A stretch of 64,000 nt of DNA from Gemmatimonadota bacterium (GCA_021324635.1 JAJPIS010000058.1:1-64000), one strand, 5' to 3'. Counted from the stretch's first letter, positions 1 to 9,372 are shown. The notes: generated by a model from the letters alone, not told the origin. Program-made: numbers and translations.

Positions 1-108
1 GAGCGCGCAGAACGCGCAGAGCGCGCAGAACGCGCAGAGCGCGCAGAACGCGCAGAGCGCGCAGAACGCGCAGAGCGCGCAGAACGCGCAGAGCGCGCAG
101 AACGCGCC
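1..108. repeat. 18-bp tandem repeat, six copies, coding for SAQNAQ
   Basis: Six head-to-tail copies of an 18-bp unit; only the last base of the sixth copy differs. In the frame of the downstream coding region each copy reads Ser-Ala-Gln-Asn-Ala-Gln, so the repeat is in frame and adds a low-complexity stretch. The array touches the window edge and may be longer. Confidence 0.95.
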
Positions 109-1546
109 CCGCCCCGATTCCCCCGCGCGGGCGGGTGAGCAGTCGCGGACCGGGCCTGGGGCCGAGCGCGACGCGGAGCGCGAGTCCCGGCGGAACCTCG
201 CCCAGATGGCGCCGGAAGCGGCGGACCGCGCCCGGGGCGATCGGACGCCGGCGTCGGCCGACCCGCAGCGTGGCAAGCCGGGCAGCCAGCCCGAGTCACA
301 GAGCCCGCTCACCGGGCGCCGGCCGTCGCCCGAGGAACTGGCGGAACGGTCGCGGGCGCTCTCGCGCGACGTCGATCAGCTCGCGCACCGCCTCGCCGCC
401 GAGCAGGCGCAGTCCGGCGCGCAACGGGTCGGGGCCGCCCGCCAGCACGTCGACTCGTCGGCACAGGCGATGAGCCAGCGTCAGGCGGGGCCCGCCGCCA
501 GCGAGATGGACCGCGCCGCGCAGCAGCTCGGCGATGCCCGCCAGGCGCAGATCCAGGAGTGGAAGTCGGCGCTCACGCAGGAGCTCGACCGGTCGATCCA
601 GGAGACGCAGCAGCTCGCGCGACAGGAGAACGATCTCGCGCAGCGGACGCAGCAGGGTGTCGACCGGCGCGAAGTGCAATCGGAGCAGAGCGCGGTGCAG
701 CAGGGGGCGCAGCGCACCGGTGAGCGCCTCCAGCGGGCGAGCCGGCAGACTGCGCTCGTCTCCGGCACCACGCAGCGCGCCCTCGGCCAGGCGCGATCAC
801 AGGTCGAGAACGCGACCCGACAGGCCGAGCAGGAGATGCCGAGCGGATCGAGCGCCGGCCAGCAGGCCGGGGCGATGAGCGGCGGCCAATCGCCCGGATC
901 CCAACAGACGGCGGCGGCGATGCGCACGGCGGCGGACGCCCTCAACCAGGCCGCCGCGGCGCTGATGCGTGACCGCGAGCGCGCCGGCTCGGCGTCCTCG
1001 GCCTCTGGGCTCGCCGAGATGCTGGCCGAGATGCAGCAACTGGCCAAAGCCCAGGGCTCCCTCAACGCCCAGGCGCAGGGTCTCTCGCTCAACCCCGGCG
1101 GATCGACGCCGGGCGGCACGCCGAGTGCGACCGCACGCGCGGTCGCGGAGGGACAGCGCCGCCTCGCGGAGTCGCTCGACCGGATCGGCGACAATGACAT
1201 GACCGGGCGGGCCCAGGGCCTCGCGTCGGAAGCCCATCAGCTCGCCGACGCGCTCGCGCGGTCCGGCATCGACCAGCAGACGCTCGTCCGCCAGCAGCGG
1301 CTCTACCACCGACTGCTCGATGCGGGACTCACGCTCGAGAACGACGAGCGCGACAGCACCGGCAAGCGGGTCGCGCAGTCGGCAACGGGGCGCGAGCAAT
1401 TCACGCCGCCGAGCGCCCCGGTCGACGGCCGGGCAGCGCAGCGGTTCCGGGAGCCTGCCTGGTCCGAGCTGCGTGGGCTCTCGGCCGACGAGCGCCAACT
1501 CGTGCTGGAGTACTTCCGGCGGCTCAATGCCCAGTCCGCCCCATGA
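2..1546 (+). CDS. C-terminal part of a DUF4175-type Gln-rich coiled-coil protein (5' end outside window)
   Basis: The frame is open from base 2, through the SAQNAQ repeats, to TGA at 1544-1546, so this is the 3' part of a longer gene; the first ATG (206) is probably internal. The visible 514 residues are very rich in Gln, Ala, Arg and Glu with long helical, coiled-coil-like stretches. The C-terminus is compact, with an LRGLSADERQ segment and a final EYFRRLN, as expected for DUF4175-type envelope proteins. In that family the N-terminal half usually carries membrane segments, which would lie outside the window. The end overlaps the next gene by 20 bp, which suggests one transcript with the TPR and Tat-exported genes. 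The family call rests on C-terminal style and neighbours. The function is unknown. Confidence 0.55.
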   Translation, partial: SAQNAQSAQNAQSAQNAQSAQNAQSAQNAQSAQNAPRPDSPARAGEQSRTGPGAERDAERESRRNLAQMAPEAADRARGDRTPASADPQRGKPGSQPESQSPLTGRRPSPEELAERSRALSRDVDQLAHRLAAEQAQSGAQRVGAARQHVDSSAQAMSQRQAGPAASEMDRAAQQLGDARQAQIQEWKSALTQELDRSIQETQQLARQENDLAQRTQQGVDRREVQSEQSAVQQGAQRTGERLQRASRQTALVSGTTQRALGQARSQVENATRQAEQEMPSGSSAGQQAGAMSGGQSPGSQQTAAAMRTAADALNQAAAALMRDRERAGSASSASGLAEMLAEMQQLAKAQGSLNAQAQGLSLNPGGSTPGGTPSATARAVAEGQRRLAESLDRIGDNDMTGRAQGLASEAHQLADALARSGIDQQTLVRQQRLYHRLLDAGLTLENDERDSTGKRVAQSATGREQFTPPSAPVDGRAAQRFREPAWSELRGLSADERQLVLEYFRRLNAQSAP

Positions 1547-2858
1547 CGTGGCGTCTCCCGTGAGTGCTCGATGCGCCCGCCGCCTCGCGCTCGGTGCGGC
1601 CGCCGGATGCCTGGTCGCCGCGGTGCCGCTCCGGGTGCGCGCACAGGATCAGCTCCTCGATACGGCCTACGTCGCCGCCGAGAGCGGCGCCTGGGGCACG
1701 TCGGCCCGCGCCTGGCGCCGAGTCCTCGATCGGAATCCCAACCTCGCCCTGGCGGCAGCGATGACCCTTCGCGGCGCTCCCCCCGACGCGCGGGGCGCCA
1801 TCCACGACGCCTTTCTCGCCCCGCCGCTCTCGCCCGGCGGGCGTCGGACGATGGCGCAGCTCGATCTCGCCTGGGGCGCCGCCCGCGACGGATGGGCGGC
1901 ATTGTCGTCCCTCCCGCGTGGCGACTCGACGGCCGAGGCCTGGCTCGAGTTCGCCGACGCCGCCCGCGCCGACGGCGCCCTCGTGGTGGCGCGCGACGCG
2001 TATGCGGCTGCCGTCTCCGTCCATCCGGTCGCCGAGGTCGCCGCTCGCGGGGCCGCCGCGGCCCTGGCGGGCGGGGATCCCGAGGGCGCGCTCGTGCTGC
2101 TGGATCGTGCGGCCACGATGCACGGCGGCACCGACTCGGCGCTCGTCGCCTCGACCCTCCTCCCGCTCCGGGTGCGCGCCCTCGCGCGCCTCGGACGGAG
2201 CCGCGAAGCCGAGCAGGTGCTCCAGCACCAGGCGCACCTGCTGAGCGTCGATGCACGTCCCGCGATCGCGCGGGATGTCACCTGGGGCTACGTGCGGCGC
2301 GGTGACCTCGCCGAGGCGCGCGCCGCCGCGACCGAGTTCGGTGTGCAGGACGACCCCGATGTGAAAGCCTGGCTCGCCCTCTATGCCGGGGACCTCAAGC
2401 AGGCGCGGGAGGCGCTGCTGCACCCGGACGCGTCGTCACCCGACGTGCTCACGGCGCTGACGCTGCTGACGCGGACCCGGGCCGACAGCTCGGCGATCGT
2501 CGGCCAGGCCTTCCTCTGCCTCACGCGCGGCGACACGGCCGGCGCAGCCCAGCGGTTCGTGACCGCCAGCGCCGCGCTCCGCGACGCCGCGCCGTTCCTG
2601 CTCGCCACGGCCGGGCGCCTGCACGCGGCGCAGCATCACGATGCGCTCGCGATCCCGCTCTGGCGGACGGTCGTCGAGCAATACGCCGACGCGCCAGAGG
2701 CCCCCGAGGCCGATCTGGAGTGGGGACGCGCGCTCCGACGGGGCGCGGACGCCGCGGGCGCGCGGGCCCGGTGGGAACACCTCATCCTGACGTACCCGGA
2801 AAGCGCACTCGTCCCGCTGGCCCGACAGGAGCTGGCGGCGACCAAGGCGACGGCGTGA
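1527..2858 (+). CDS. Exported TPR-like repeat protein
   Basis: 443 residues from ATG 1527. GTG 1560 is an alternative start giving a more classical signal peptide: Arg-rich n-region, Leu/Ala/Gly core, cleavage near VRAQ-D. The mature part is almost wholly helical and Ala-rich, with repeated blocks of the type found in tetratricopeptide repeats (for example WLALYAGDLKQARE and WEHLILTYPESALVPLARQEL, the latter resembling the YbgF/CpoB tail). No catalytic motif is visible. It begins inside the DUF4175-type gene and ends in a TGATG overlap with the next gene, so the three are probably translationally coupled. A scaffolding role in the periplasm is inferred from the signal peptide and repeat type; no specific partner can be named. 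Confidence 0.6.
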   Translation: MPSPPHDVASPVSARCARRLALGAAAGCLVAAVPLRVRAQDQLLDTAYVAAESGAWGTSARAWRRVLDRNPNLALAAAMTLRGAPPDARGAIHDAFLAPPLSPGGRRTMAQLDLAWGAARDGWAALSSLPRGDSTAEAWLEFADAARADGALVVARDAYAAAVSVHPVAEVAARGAAAALAGGDPEGALVLLDRAATMHGGTDSALVASTLLPLRVRALARLGRSREAEQVLQHQAHLLSVDARPAIARDVTWGYVRRGDLAEARAAATEFGVQDDPDVKAWLALYAGDLKQAREALLHPDASSPDVLTALTLLTRTRADSSAIVGQAFLCLTRGDTAGAAQRFVTASAALRDAAPFLLATAGRLHAAQHHDALAIPLWRTVVEQYADAPEAPEADLEWGRALRRGADAAGARARWEHLILTYPESALVPLARQELAATKATA

Positions 2859-4153
2859 TGGCGGTCACGAGACGGCAGTTCCTGGCAACCGCCGCGGCCG
2901 CGATGCTGGCCGGCCCGCGCGCCGGCGGACAGCGGTGGTGGCGCCGGCTGGACGGGCACCTCCTCGTGCCGATGGACGATGACCAGCAGAACCATCTCAA
3001 GGCGTACGGCCTCACCTACAACGCGCTCCACGACGGACTCCGCGGCGAATGGCTGTTGAACTACCGCGGTGGCTCGTTCCTGCTGCCCGATACGCCCGAC
3101 CTCCGGCGTCGGGCGGCGCTCGACGGGATCACGGTCCAGCCGATCGACGACGCGGCCCTCGCCGGGGCGCGGGCCGAGATCGCGGGGGCGAACATGGATT
3201 CGGTGCCGCTGGAGAAGGCGCCGACGATCGCCATCTACAAGCCGCCGACCTCCCCGCCGTGGGATGACGCGGTGACGCTCGCGGTGCAGTATGCCGGGAT
3301 CCCGTTCACGCAGGTCTGGGACGACGACGTCCTGGGTGGGAACCTGGCCAAGTACGACTGGGTCCACCTCCATCATGAGGATTTCACCGGCCAGTTCAAC
3401 AAGTTGTACCTGAACTACCGGGGCGCGCCCTGGTTCAACGAGCAGGTGATTCGCGACATGGACACGGCCCGCCGCCACGGGGCGCCGAACGTGCCGGCGC
3501 TGAAGAAGCAGGTCGCCGAAGGGATCCGGAGCTTCGTCGAGCGCGGCGGGCTCCTGTTCGCGATGTGCGGCGCCACGGAGACGCTCGATCTCGCGATCGC
3601 GGGGCGGAACGTCGACATTGCCAGCGTCTTCTCCGACGGGTCGCCGATGGACCCCAATGCCGACGCCAAGATGGACTGGGCCCGCGCACTAGCGTTCCGT
3701 GGCGCGCACCTCGAGATGTCGCCGAGCATCAACTCGATGAGCGACATCGATGGCCACCAGGTGAACGTCCCGTCCCGCAAGCAGCCGCTCGGCGTCGTCA
3801 CGCTGTTCGCCTTCTCGGCCAAGTTCGATCCGGTGGCGACGATGCTGGTGCAGGACCACCGAACCGTCATCCCCGACTTCTACGGCGTGACCACCAGCTT
3901 CACCAAGGCGACGCTCAAGCCGACCGACGTCGTCCTCGCCTATGAGGAAGGGGCGCCGTGGGTGAAGTACATTCACGGGGACTACGGCAAGGGGTCGTGG
4001 ACGTTTCTGGGGGGACACGATCCCGAGGACCCGCAGCACGCAGTCGGCAATCCCTCGACCGACCTGTCACTCCACCCGAATTCGCCGGGGTACCGCCTGA
4101 TCCTGAACAACGTGCTCTTCCCGGCCGCGAAGAAGAAGCCGCTCAAGACGTGA
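2858..4153 (+). CDS. Tat-exported protein with GATase1-like features, of the family often labelled asparagine synthetase B
   Basis: 431 residues; ATG 2858 overlaps the upstream TGA by one base. The N-terminus TRRQFLATAAAA is a twin-arginine signal, so export of a folded protein is expected. The mature part starts with LVPMDDDQQNHLKAYG, followed by NYRGGSF near residue 70. A GLLFAMCGATETLD segment (about residue 230) and WTFLGGHDPED near the end resemble class I glutamine-amidotransferase or ThuA-like folds. As far as I recall, relatives in Gemmatimonadota and Bacteroidota are often named asparagine synthetase B, but no N-terminal-nucleophile or ATP-pyrophosphatase domain of AsnB is visible, so that name looks wrong. 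It sits between the TPR protein and the DinG helicase. The biochemical role is unknown. Confidence 0.55.
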   Translation: MAVTRRQFLATAAAAMLAGPRAGGQRWWRRLDGHLLVPMDDDQQNHLKAYGLTYNALHDGLRGEWLLNYRGGSFLLPDTPDLRRRAALDGITVQPIDDAALAGARAEIAGANMDSVPLEKAPTIAIYKPPTSPPWDDAVTLAVQYAGIPFTQVWDDDVLGGNLAKYDWVHLHHEDFTGQFNKLYLNYRGAPWFNEQVIRDMDTARRHGAPNVPALKKQVAEGIRSFVERGGLLFAMCGATETLDLAIAGRNVDIASVFSDGSPMDPNADAKMDWARALAFRGAHLEMSPSINSMSDIDGHQVNVPSRKQPLGVVTLFAFSAKFDPVATMLVQDHRTVIPDFYGVTTSFTKATLKPTDVVLAYEEGAPWVKYIHGDYGKGSWTFLGGHDPEDPQHAVGNPSTDLSLHPNSPGYRLILNNVLFPAAKKKPLKT

Positions 4154-6648
4154 TCGACTTTCCGCCCGGCGTTGCCCTCGCGGACGGGGCGGCCGACACG
4201 CCCACGCACTCGGCGCTCTCCCATCGGGAGCCGTTCGACGCCGACGGGGCGGGGGACGGCGGGCCCGACGACGAGCTCGACGACGGGCTCGACGACGTCG
4301 GTCCCGTTCGCCGGCGTTCCGACGATCCGGACGCGGGGCCCCGGCTCGACGCAGACCACATCGCGCGCGACATGGGCCCGGACGGCCCGATCGCCGCAGC
4401 GTTCGGCCGGGCAGGGGGCGAGGCCGGGGAAGGCCCGCCGGCGGCGGCCGAGGATGCCGCCGAGGGTCATCGGTCGCGCTACGAGGACCGCGAGAGTCAG
4501 CGTGCGATGGCGGTCACCATCGCGCGTCTCTACAACGCTGGCGGGATCGCCCTCCTCGAGGCCGGCACCGGCGTCGGCAAGTCGCTCGCCTATCTCCTCC
4601 CGGCGCTGCGCTGGGCCGCCGCCCGCGGGGAGCGGACCGTCGTCTCGACGAACACGATCAATCTCCAGGAGCAGTTGGTCGGAAAGGACCTGCCACTCCT
4701 CGCCTCCGCCCTGGCGGACCAGCCGGTGCGCTTCGCCCTCCTCAAAGGGTGGCGGAACTACGTGTGCCTCCATCGCCTCGAGCACGCGCGGGGCGGCGGG
4801 TCCGCCCTCTTCGACGCCGAGGCCGAGGGGGAGCTCGAGGCGGTGGCGGCGTGGGCACGCGAGACCGCGGACGGGTCGGTCGCCGACCTGCCGGCCCCGC
4901 CGCCCCGGCCCGAGGTATGGGACGAGGTCGCGGCCGAGCCGGATCTCTGCCTGCGCCAGCGCTGCCCGCACTTCGACGGGTGCTTCGTCTTTCGCGCGCG
5001 CCGCGCGGCCGCCCAGGCCGACATCGTCGTCGTCAATCATCACCTCCTCATGTCCGACGTGGCGGTTCGGCGCGTCCAGCAGAACTGGCGGGAGGCGGCG
5101 GTCATCCCGGCGTACACACGGCTCGTGGTCGACGAAGGTCATCACCTCGAGGAGGCGGCGGCGGCACACCTGGGCGGCACGGTGACCCGCCGCGGCTGGC
5201 AGCGCCTGTTCGCGCGGCTCGACCGACGGGGTGGGAAAGGGCTCCTCGCTCGGCTCTCCTCGACGCTCGCCGCCATGGACGATTTGCTCGCCGCCGCTAC
5301 CGTCGATCTCGTCCGGACGAACCTGCTGCCGGCCGTCAGCGCCGTCCACGATCGCGGCGAGCTCGCGTTCGACCTGCTGGCGACGCTGTTCCGTGACAGC
5401 GACGAGCCACAGCGCCGCCTCACCGACGCCTTCGCGCAGCATCCCATCTGGCCGGGCGGGCTCGGCGCGGCGCTCGAGGACGTGCTCCTCGGGCTCACCG
5501 CGATCCACGACGCGCTTCGGCTCATTCAGGAGCGACATGGGGGCGACCAGTTGGCCGAGGAGCCGCTCGCCCGCGTGCTCGCCGAGCTACGGGGCGTGGC
5601 TCGCCGGCTCGCGGGTGCGGCCGCGACGCTCCGCGATGCCCTGGCCCCCGCCCCCGACGCGGGCCCCATGGTGCGGTGGCTCGAGTTGCGGCGGACGGCA
5701 CGCGAGCGGGCGCGGGACGCCGACCGGCGGCGCGGGATCACCGGCGCCGATGGTCGCGACGGCGACTCCGCCGACCTGTCCGCCGTCAACCTCGCCGTCT
5801 GCGCGGTGCCGCTCGACCTCGCGCCGATCCTGCGCGAGGATCTGTTCAAGCGCGTCGATACGGCGGTGGTCACGAGCGCGACCCTCGCGACCGATGGCTG
5901 CTTCGATTTTCTGGCCTCCCGCCTCGGCGTCGATACGCCCGACGCGCGCGCGTCGACGCGCGTCTTCCCCTCGCCCTTCGACTATCGCCGGCAGGCGCTG
6001 CTCGCGATCCCCACCGATGTGCCACCCCCGAACGTCGATGCGGCGGGACATGGCACCGCCCTCGTCACGATCGTCCGGGACGTCACGCACGCGGCGGGCG
6101 GTGGCATCTTCGTGCTGTTCACGAGTCACCGCGACGTGCGGGCGACGGCGGCCGCCCTCCGCGCGGATCGGCGACTCGCCGGGCCCGGCGAGCTCCTGGT
6201 GCACGGCGAGGACGCACGCGACGGACTGCTCCGTCGATTCCGCGCGGCCGGCGACGCCGTGCTCCTCGGCACGGCCTCGTTCTGGGAGGGCGTCGACGTG
6301 CCCGGCCGCGCGCTGCGCGGACTCATCATCGCGCGCCTGCCTTTTCGGGTGCCGACCGAGCCGGTGACGGCCGCGCAGTGCGAGCGCATCGCCGCCGACG
6401 GGGGAGATCCGTTCGGCGAGTTCATGGTGCCGCAAGCGTCGCTCCGCCTCAAGCAGGGCTTCGGCCGCCTCATCCGATCGTCCACGGACCGCGGGGTCGT
6501 CGTCATCGCCGACCCGCGCATCGCGACCAAACCGTACGGGCGCGCGCTTCTCGCCTCGCTCCCTCCTGCTCGCCGCATCGGCGCGCCCTGGGCCAGACTG
6601 CGCTCGGAGATCGCCGCGTTCTACCACGCTGACCACGGGGTGTCATGA
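4150..6648 (+). CDS. dinG: DinG/XPD-type ATP-dependent DNA helicase
   Basis: 832 residues from GTG 4150, which overlaps the previous stop by 4 bp (GTGA). Walker A is AGTGVGKS (residues 138-145) and the motif II box is DEGH (328-331). Between them lie cysteines in the arrangement of the iron-sulfur domain (NYVC, then LCLRQRC and DGC), which points to a 4Fe-4S helicase of the DinG/XPD group. Later come a VTSATL motif, TASFWEGVDVPG and QGFGRLIRS (from residue 769), which are the C-terminal helicase motifs. The first 110 or so residues are acidic and poorly ordered and are not part of the conserved core. Such enzymes unwind 5'-3' and act on R-loops or damaged replication intermediates. An upstream in-frame start exists, but the overlap favours 4150. 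Confidence 0.88.
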   Translation: MIDFPPGVALADGAADTPTHSALSHREPFDADGAGDGGPDDELDDGLDDVGPVRRRSDDPDAGPRLDADHIARDMGPDGPIAAAFGRAGGEAGEGPPAAAEDAAEGHRSRYEDRESQRAMAVTIARLYNAGGIALLEAGTGVGKSLAYLLPALRWAAARGERTVVSTNTINLQEQLVGKDLPLLASALADQPVRFALLKGWRNYVCLHRLEHARGGGSALFDAEAEGELEAVAAWARETADGSVADLPAPPPRPEVWDEVAAEPDLCLRQRCPHFDGCFVFRARRAAAQADIVVVNHHLLMSDVAVRRVQQNWREAAVIPAYTRLVVDEGHHLEEAAAAHLGGTVTRRGWQRLFARLDRRGGKGLLARLSSTLAAMDDLLAAATVDLVRTNLLPAVSAVHDRGELAFDLLATLFRDSDEPQRRLTDAFAQHPIWPGGLGAALEDVLLGLTAIHDALRLIQERHGGDQLAEEPLARVLAELRGVARRLAGAAATLRDALAPAPDAGPMVRWLELRRTARERARDADRRRGITGADGRDGDSADLSAVNLAVCAVPLDLAPILREDLFKRVDTAVVTSATLATDGCFDFLASRLGVDTPDARASTRVFPSPFDYRRQALLAIPTDVPPPNVDAAGHGTALVTIVRDVTHAAGGGIFVLFTSHRDVRATAAALRADRRLAGPGELLVHGEDARDGLLRRFRAAGDAVLLGTASFWEGVDVPGRALRGLIIARLPFRVPTEPVTAAQCERIAADGGDPFGEFMVPQASLRLKQGFGRLIRSSTDRGVVVIADPRIATKPYGRALLASLPPARRIGAPWARLRSEIAAFYHADHGVS

Positions 6649-7277
6649 GCGTCCGTCCGTCGAAGATCATCGGCGTGGGTCGGAACTACGCCGCGCACGC
6701 CGCCGAGCTGGGGAACGATGTCCCCGCGGCCCCGCTCCTCTTTCTCAAGCCGCCATCGTGCCTGATCGCGGACGGCGCGACGATCCGCCTGCCGGCGGCC
6801 TCGCACCGCGTCGAATTCGAGGGCGAGATCGGCATCGTGATCGGTGCCCGGGTGCGCGATGCCGCCGAGGCGAACGCGGGGCGGGCCGTACGGGGCATCG
6901 TCGCCTTCAACGACGTCACGGCGCGCGACATCCAGCGGGCCGAAAGCCAGTGGACACGCGCCAAGGGGTTCGACACGTTCGGCCCGAGCGGGCCCGAGCA
7001 TCCCTACCGCGGGGCGTGGGGCGACCTGTCGTTGCTGACGCGCGTCAACGGCGTCGAGCGGCAGCGTGCACGGGCCGATCTCATGGTCTTTCCGATCCCC
7101 CGGCTGGTCGCCTACATCTCGGCGATCATGACGCTCGAGCCCGGAGACATCATCGCGACCGGCACACCGGCCGGGGTCGGGCCGCTCGTTCCCGGCGACA
7201 TCGTCGAAGTCGAGGTGCAAGGCCCCGACGGCCGCGTCCTGAGCCGCGTCGGGAACCCGGTCGCGTCAGGCGAGTAA
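6645..7277 (+). CDS. Fumarylacetoacetate hydrolase-family protein
   Basis: 210 residues; ATG 6645 overlaps the dinG stop by 4 bp. Family motifs are all present: VGRNYAAHAAELGN at the N-terminus, FEGEIGIVIG (metal-binding Glu pair), AFNDVTARDIQ, KGFDTFGPSGP and GDIIATGTPAGVGP. The length suits the short, single-domain branch that includes acylpyruvate hydrolases and oxaloacetate decarboxylases, which cleave or decarboxylate 2-oxo compounds with a divalent metal. The exact substrate cannot be read from sequence. Its placement between a helicase and an aminotransferase is typical of a loosely assembled housekeeping operon. Confidence 0.85.
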   Translation: MSVRPSKIIGVGRNYAAHAAELGNDVPAAPLLFLKPPSCLIADGATIRLPAASHRVEFEGEIGIVIGARVRDAAEANAGRAVRGIVAFNDVTARDIQRAESQWTRAKGFDTFGPSGPEHPYRGAWGDLSLLTRVNGVERQRARADLMVFPIPRLVAYISAIMTLEPGDIIATGTPAGVGPLVPGDIVEVEVQGPDGRVLSRVGNPVASGE

Positions 7278-7284
7278 GTAGCGT

Positions 7285-8472
7285 ATGCCAAGGCTGAGTC
7301 CGCGGTTCGCGGCCCTTCCCGAGTACATGCTGGCCGCGATCCCGCAGAAGAAGCGCGAGATGGTCGCCCGCGGCGTCGACGTCATCGATCTCGGCGCGGG
7401 GGACGCGGATCTCGCGCCGCCCGAGGCGGCCCTGACCGCGCTCGCCCGTGCCGCGGCCACTCCCGCGCTCAACCGCTATGGCTTCGGGCTCGGGCTCGTC
7501 GCTTTTCGCGAGGCTGTCGCGGCGTGGATGCACACCCGGTTTGGCCTCACGTTCGATCCCCTGCGGGAAGTGGTCCCGCTCATCGGCTCCAAGGAAGGGA
7601 TCGCCCACCTGGCCCTCGCGTACGTGCAGCGGGGGGACGTGACCATCGTGCCCGAGCCCGGCTACCCCGCGTACGTCGGCGGCACCGTGCTCGGCGACGC
7701 CACGCCCTATCGATTCCCCCTCCGGCCGCGGACCGACTTTCTGGTGGATCTGGACGAGATCCCGACCGATGTGCTGCGGCGGACCCGGATGCTGTACCTG
7801 AACTACCCCAACAACCCGACCGCGGCGATCGCACCGCGCGCGTATCTCGAGGAGGTGGTGCGCCGGTGTCGCGAGCTGGACGTGCTGCTCGTCTACGACA
7901 ACGCCTACTCCGAGCTCGCCTACGACGGGTACGTGCCGCCCAGCATCTTCGAGATCGACGGTGCGCGGGACGTCGCGATCGAGTTTCACTCGCTCTCGAA
8001 GACGTACAACCTGACGGGATGGCGTTGCGGCTGGGCGGTCGCCCGGCCGGAGATCGCCGGGGCCCTGGCGCGCGTGAAGTCGTTCGTCGACACCGGCCAG
8101 TTCATGGCCGTCCAGGCCGCGGGCGTCGCCGCGATCGAGAGCTGGCGCGAATTCGTGCCGCGCAACGTGGCGATCTTCCAGGAGCGGCGCGACGCCGCGG
8201 TGGCCGCGTTCCGCGATGCGGGCTTCGTCTGCCCGACGCCCAGAGCGGCCATGTATCTCTGGATCGAGCTGCCGGAGGGCCTGCCGAGCGCGACGTTCGC
8301 GGACCGACTGATGGACGACACCGGCGTCATCGTCATGCCGGGCTCGGCGTTCGGGGCGGGCGGTGAGGGCTTCTTCCGTGTATCCTTCATCGTGCCGCCA
8401 GAACGCCTGCGCGACGCCGCCGAGCGCGCGGGGCGGGTGCTCGCCTCGTTCGCTCATCCTGTCGCCCGATAG
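7285..8472 (+). CDS. PLP-dependent class I/II aminotransferase, LL-diaminopimelate aminotransferase-like
   Basis: 395 residues, 7 bp after the previous stop. It carries the fold-type I signature: YLNYPNNPTA (171-180), VYDNAYSELAYDG (203-215), and the PLP-binding lysine K239 in HSLSKTYNLTGWRCGW. The opening LPEYMLAAIPQKKREM and the DLGAGD segment are typical of the DapL/AlaC/aspartate aminotransferase group. An LL-diaminopimelate aminotransferase role (lysine and peptidoglycan precursor) is plausible, but AspC- or AlaC-like activity cannot be excluded. The next gene starts 15 bp downstream. Confidence 0.8.
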   Translation: MPRLSPRFAALPEYMLAAIPQKKREMVARGVDVIDLGAGDADLAPPEAALTALARAAATPALNRYGFGLGLVAFREAVAAWMHTRFGLTFDPLREVVPLIGSKEGIAHLALAYVQRGDVTIVPEPGYPAYVGGTVLGDATPYRFPLRPRTDFLVDLDEIPTDVLRRTRMLYLNYPNNPTAAIAPRAYLEEVVRRCRELDVLLVYDNAYSELAYDGYVPPSIFEIDGARDVAIEFHSLSKTYNLTGWRCGWAVARPEIAGALARVKSFVDTGQFMAVQAAGVAAIESWREFVPRNVAIFQERRDAAVAAFRDAGFVCPTPRAAMYLWIELPEGLPSATFADRLMDDTGVIVMPGSAFGAGGEGFFRVSFIVPPERLRDAAERAGRVLASFAHPVAR

Positions 8473-8487
8473 GCCAGTCGACGCTCC

Positions 8488-9372
8488 ATGACCGCGCAGA
8501 GCAAGCTCCGGGGCCGGCCCGAATCGCGACGCGCGCTCCTCGTCTCGATCGCGCTCCACGTCGTCATCGGGGCCGCGTTGATTCGGGTGCTGCTCATGCC
8601 GCTACCGCTGCGGGCGTGGCTGCACTTCGGCCAGGCTGCCCCGGTCGTCGAGGAGCACCTCCGGTTCGTCGAGACGCCTCAGGCCGGCACGCGGCCGACG
8701 CCCGCGCACCCGGGTGGCAACGGCATCCCCGCCCCGCGCACGCCCCCGCCGCCGCTCGTGGCGCCACCGGCCGTGCCCAACGCCCTCCCCGCGGCCCCGC
8801 CCGCAGCGCCCGCCAAGCCCAGTGAGCCGGCTGGCACCGGGCCGGTGGTCGGTACCGGCGGGCCGGCGCAGGGGGCGCGCCCGGAGTACCACGATGCGCG
8901 GGTCTGGGTCCCGGAAGCCCCGCCGGTCGCGAGCGCGCCCAAGTCGCTCGAGGAGCGGGTCGACAGCGCCATGCGGGCGAGCATCCGGGTGCACAACGAC
9001 TCGCTCGCCCTCGGCACACCGCGCCGGCAACCCGGCGACTGGACGTTCGAGCACAACGGGAAGAAGTACGGCATCGACCAGCAGTACATCCATCTCGGCC
9101 CGATCTCGATCCCGACGGCCGTGCTGGCCGCTCTCCCGCTCAACAACTTCCAGGGCAACCCGATCCTCGGCGCCAACGAGCGGCTGCTCGACGCCCGCGG
9201 CAACGATATCGCCTTCCAGGCGAACCGGGCCCTGAGCGAGGATGAGTTCCGCAAGGCGGTCAAGGAAGAGCGCCAGCGGAAGGAGCGCGAGCACGAGCAG
9301 CGCGCCCGCCAGCGCCAGCGCCCGTCCGATCAATCTCCCTCGACGCCCGTCGCCGCCAAGGACGGGACCTGA
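8488..9372 (+). CDS. TonB-like membrane-anchored proline-rich protein, no C-terminal TonB domain seen
   Basis: 294 residues. One N-terminal membrane segment (about residues 17-37, SIALHVVIGAALIRVLLM) resembles the anchor of TonB proteins. It is followed by a long Pro/Ala-rich stretch (about 65-115) suited to spanning the periplasm. The C-terminal part has a small ordered block around FEHNGKKYGIDQQYIHLG, then a strongly charged helical tail rich in Lys, Glu, Arg and Gln. The usual TonB C-terminal domain, with its YP motif, is not visible, so energy transduction is only a guess. The stop codon TGA 9370-9372 is the first of a set of repeated stops in the 11-bp array downstream. Confidence 0.55.
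   Translation: MTAQSKLRGRPESRRALLVSIALHVVIGAALIRVLLMPLPLRAWLHFGQAAPVVEEHLRFVETPQAGTRPTPAHPGGNGIPAPRTPPPPLVAPPAVPNALPAAPPAAPAKPSEPAGTGPVVGTGGPAQGARPEYHDARVWVPEAPPVASAPKSLEERVDSAMRASIRVHNDSLALGTPRRQPGDWTFEHNGKKYGIDQQYIHLGPISIPTAVLAALPLNNFQGNPILGANERLLDARGNDIAFQANRALSEDEFRKAVKEERQRKEREHEQRARQRQRPSDQSPSTPVAAKDGT

Noticed and set aside
1-108. CRISPR array at the left edge
   Set aside because: The units are directly adjacent with no spacers, and they code in frame for SAQNAQ.
481-1498. Long minus-strand open frames across the DUF4175-type gene
   Set aside because: They are Arg/Ala/Pro-rich shadows expected in very GC-rich DNA, with no motif or start signal; the plus frame shows the expected coiled-coil composition.
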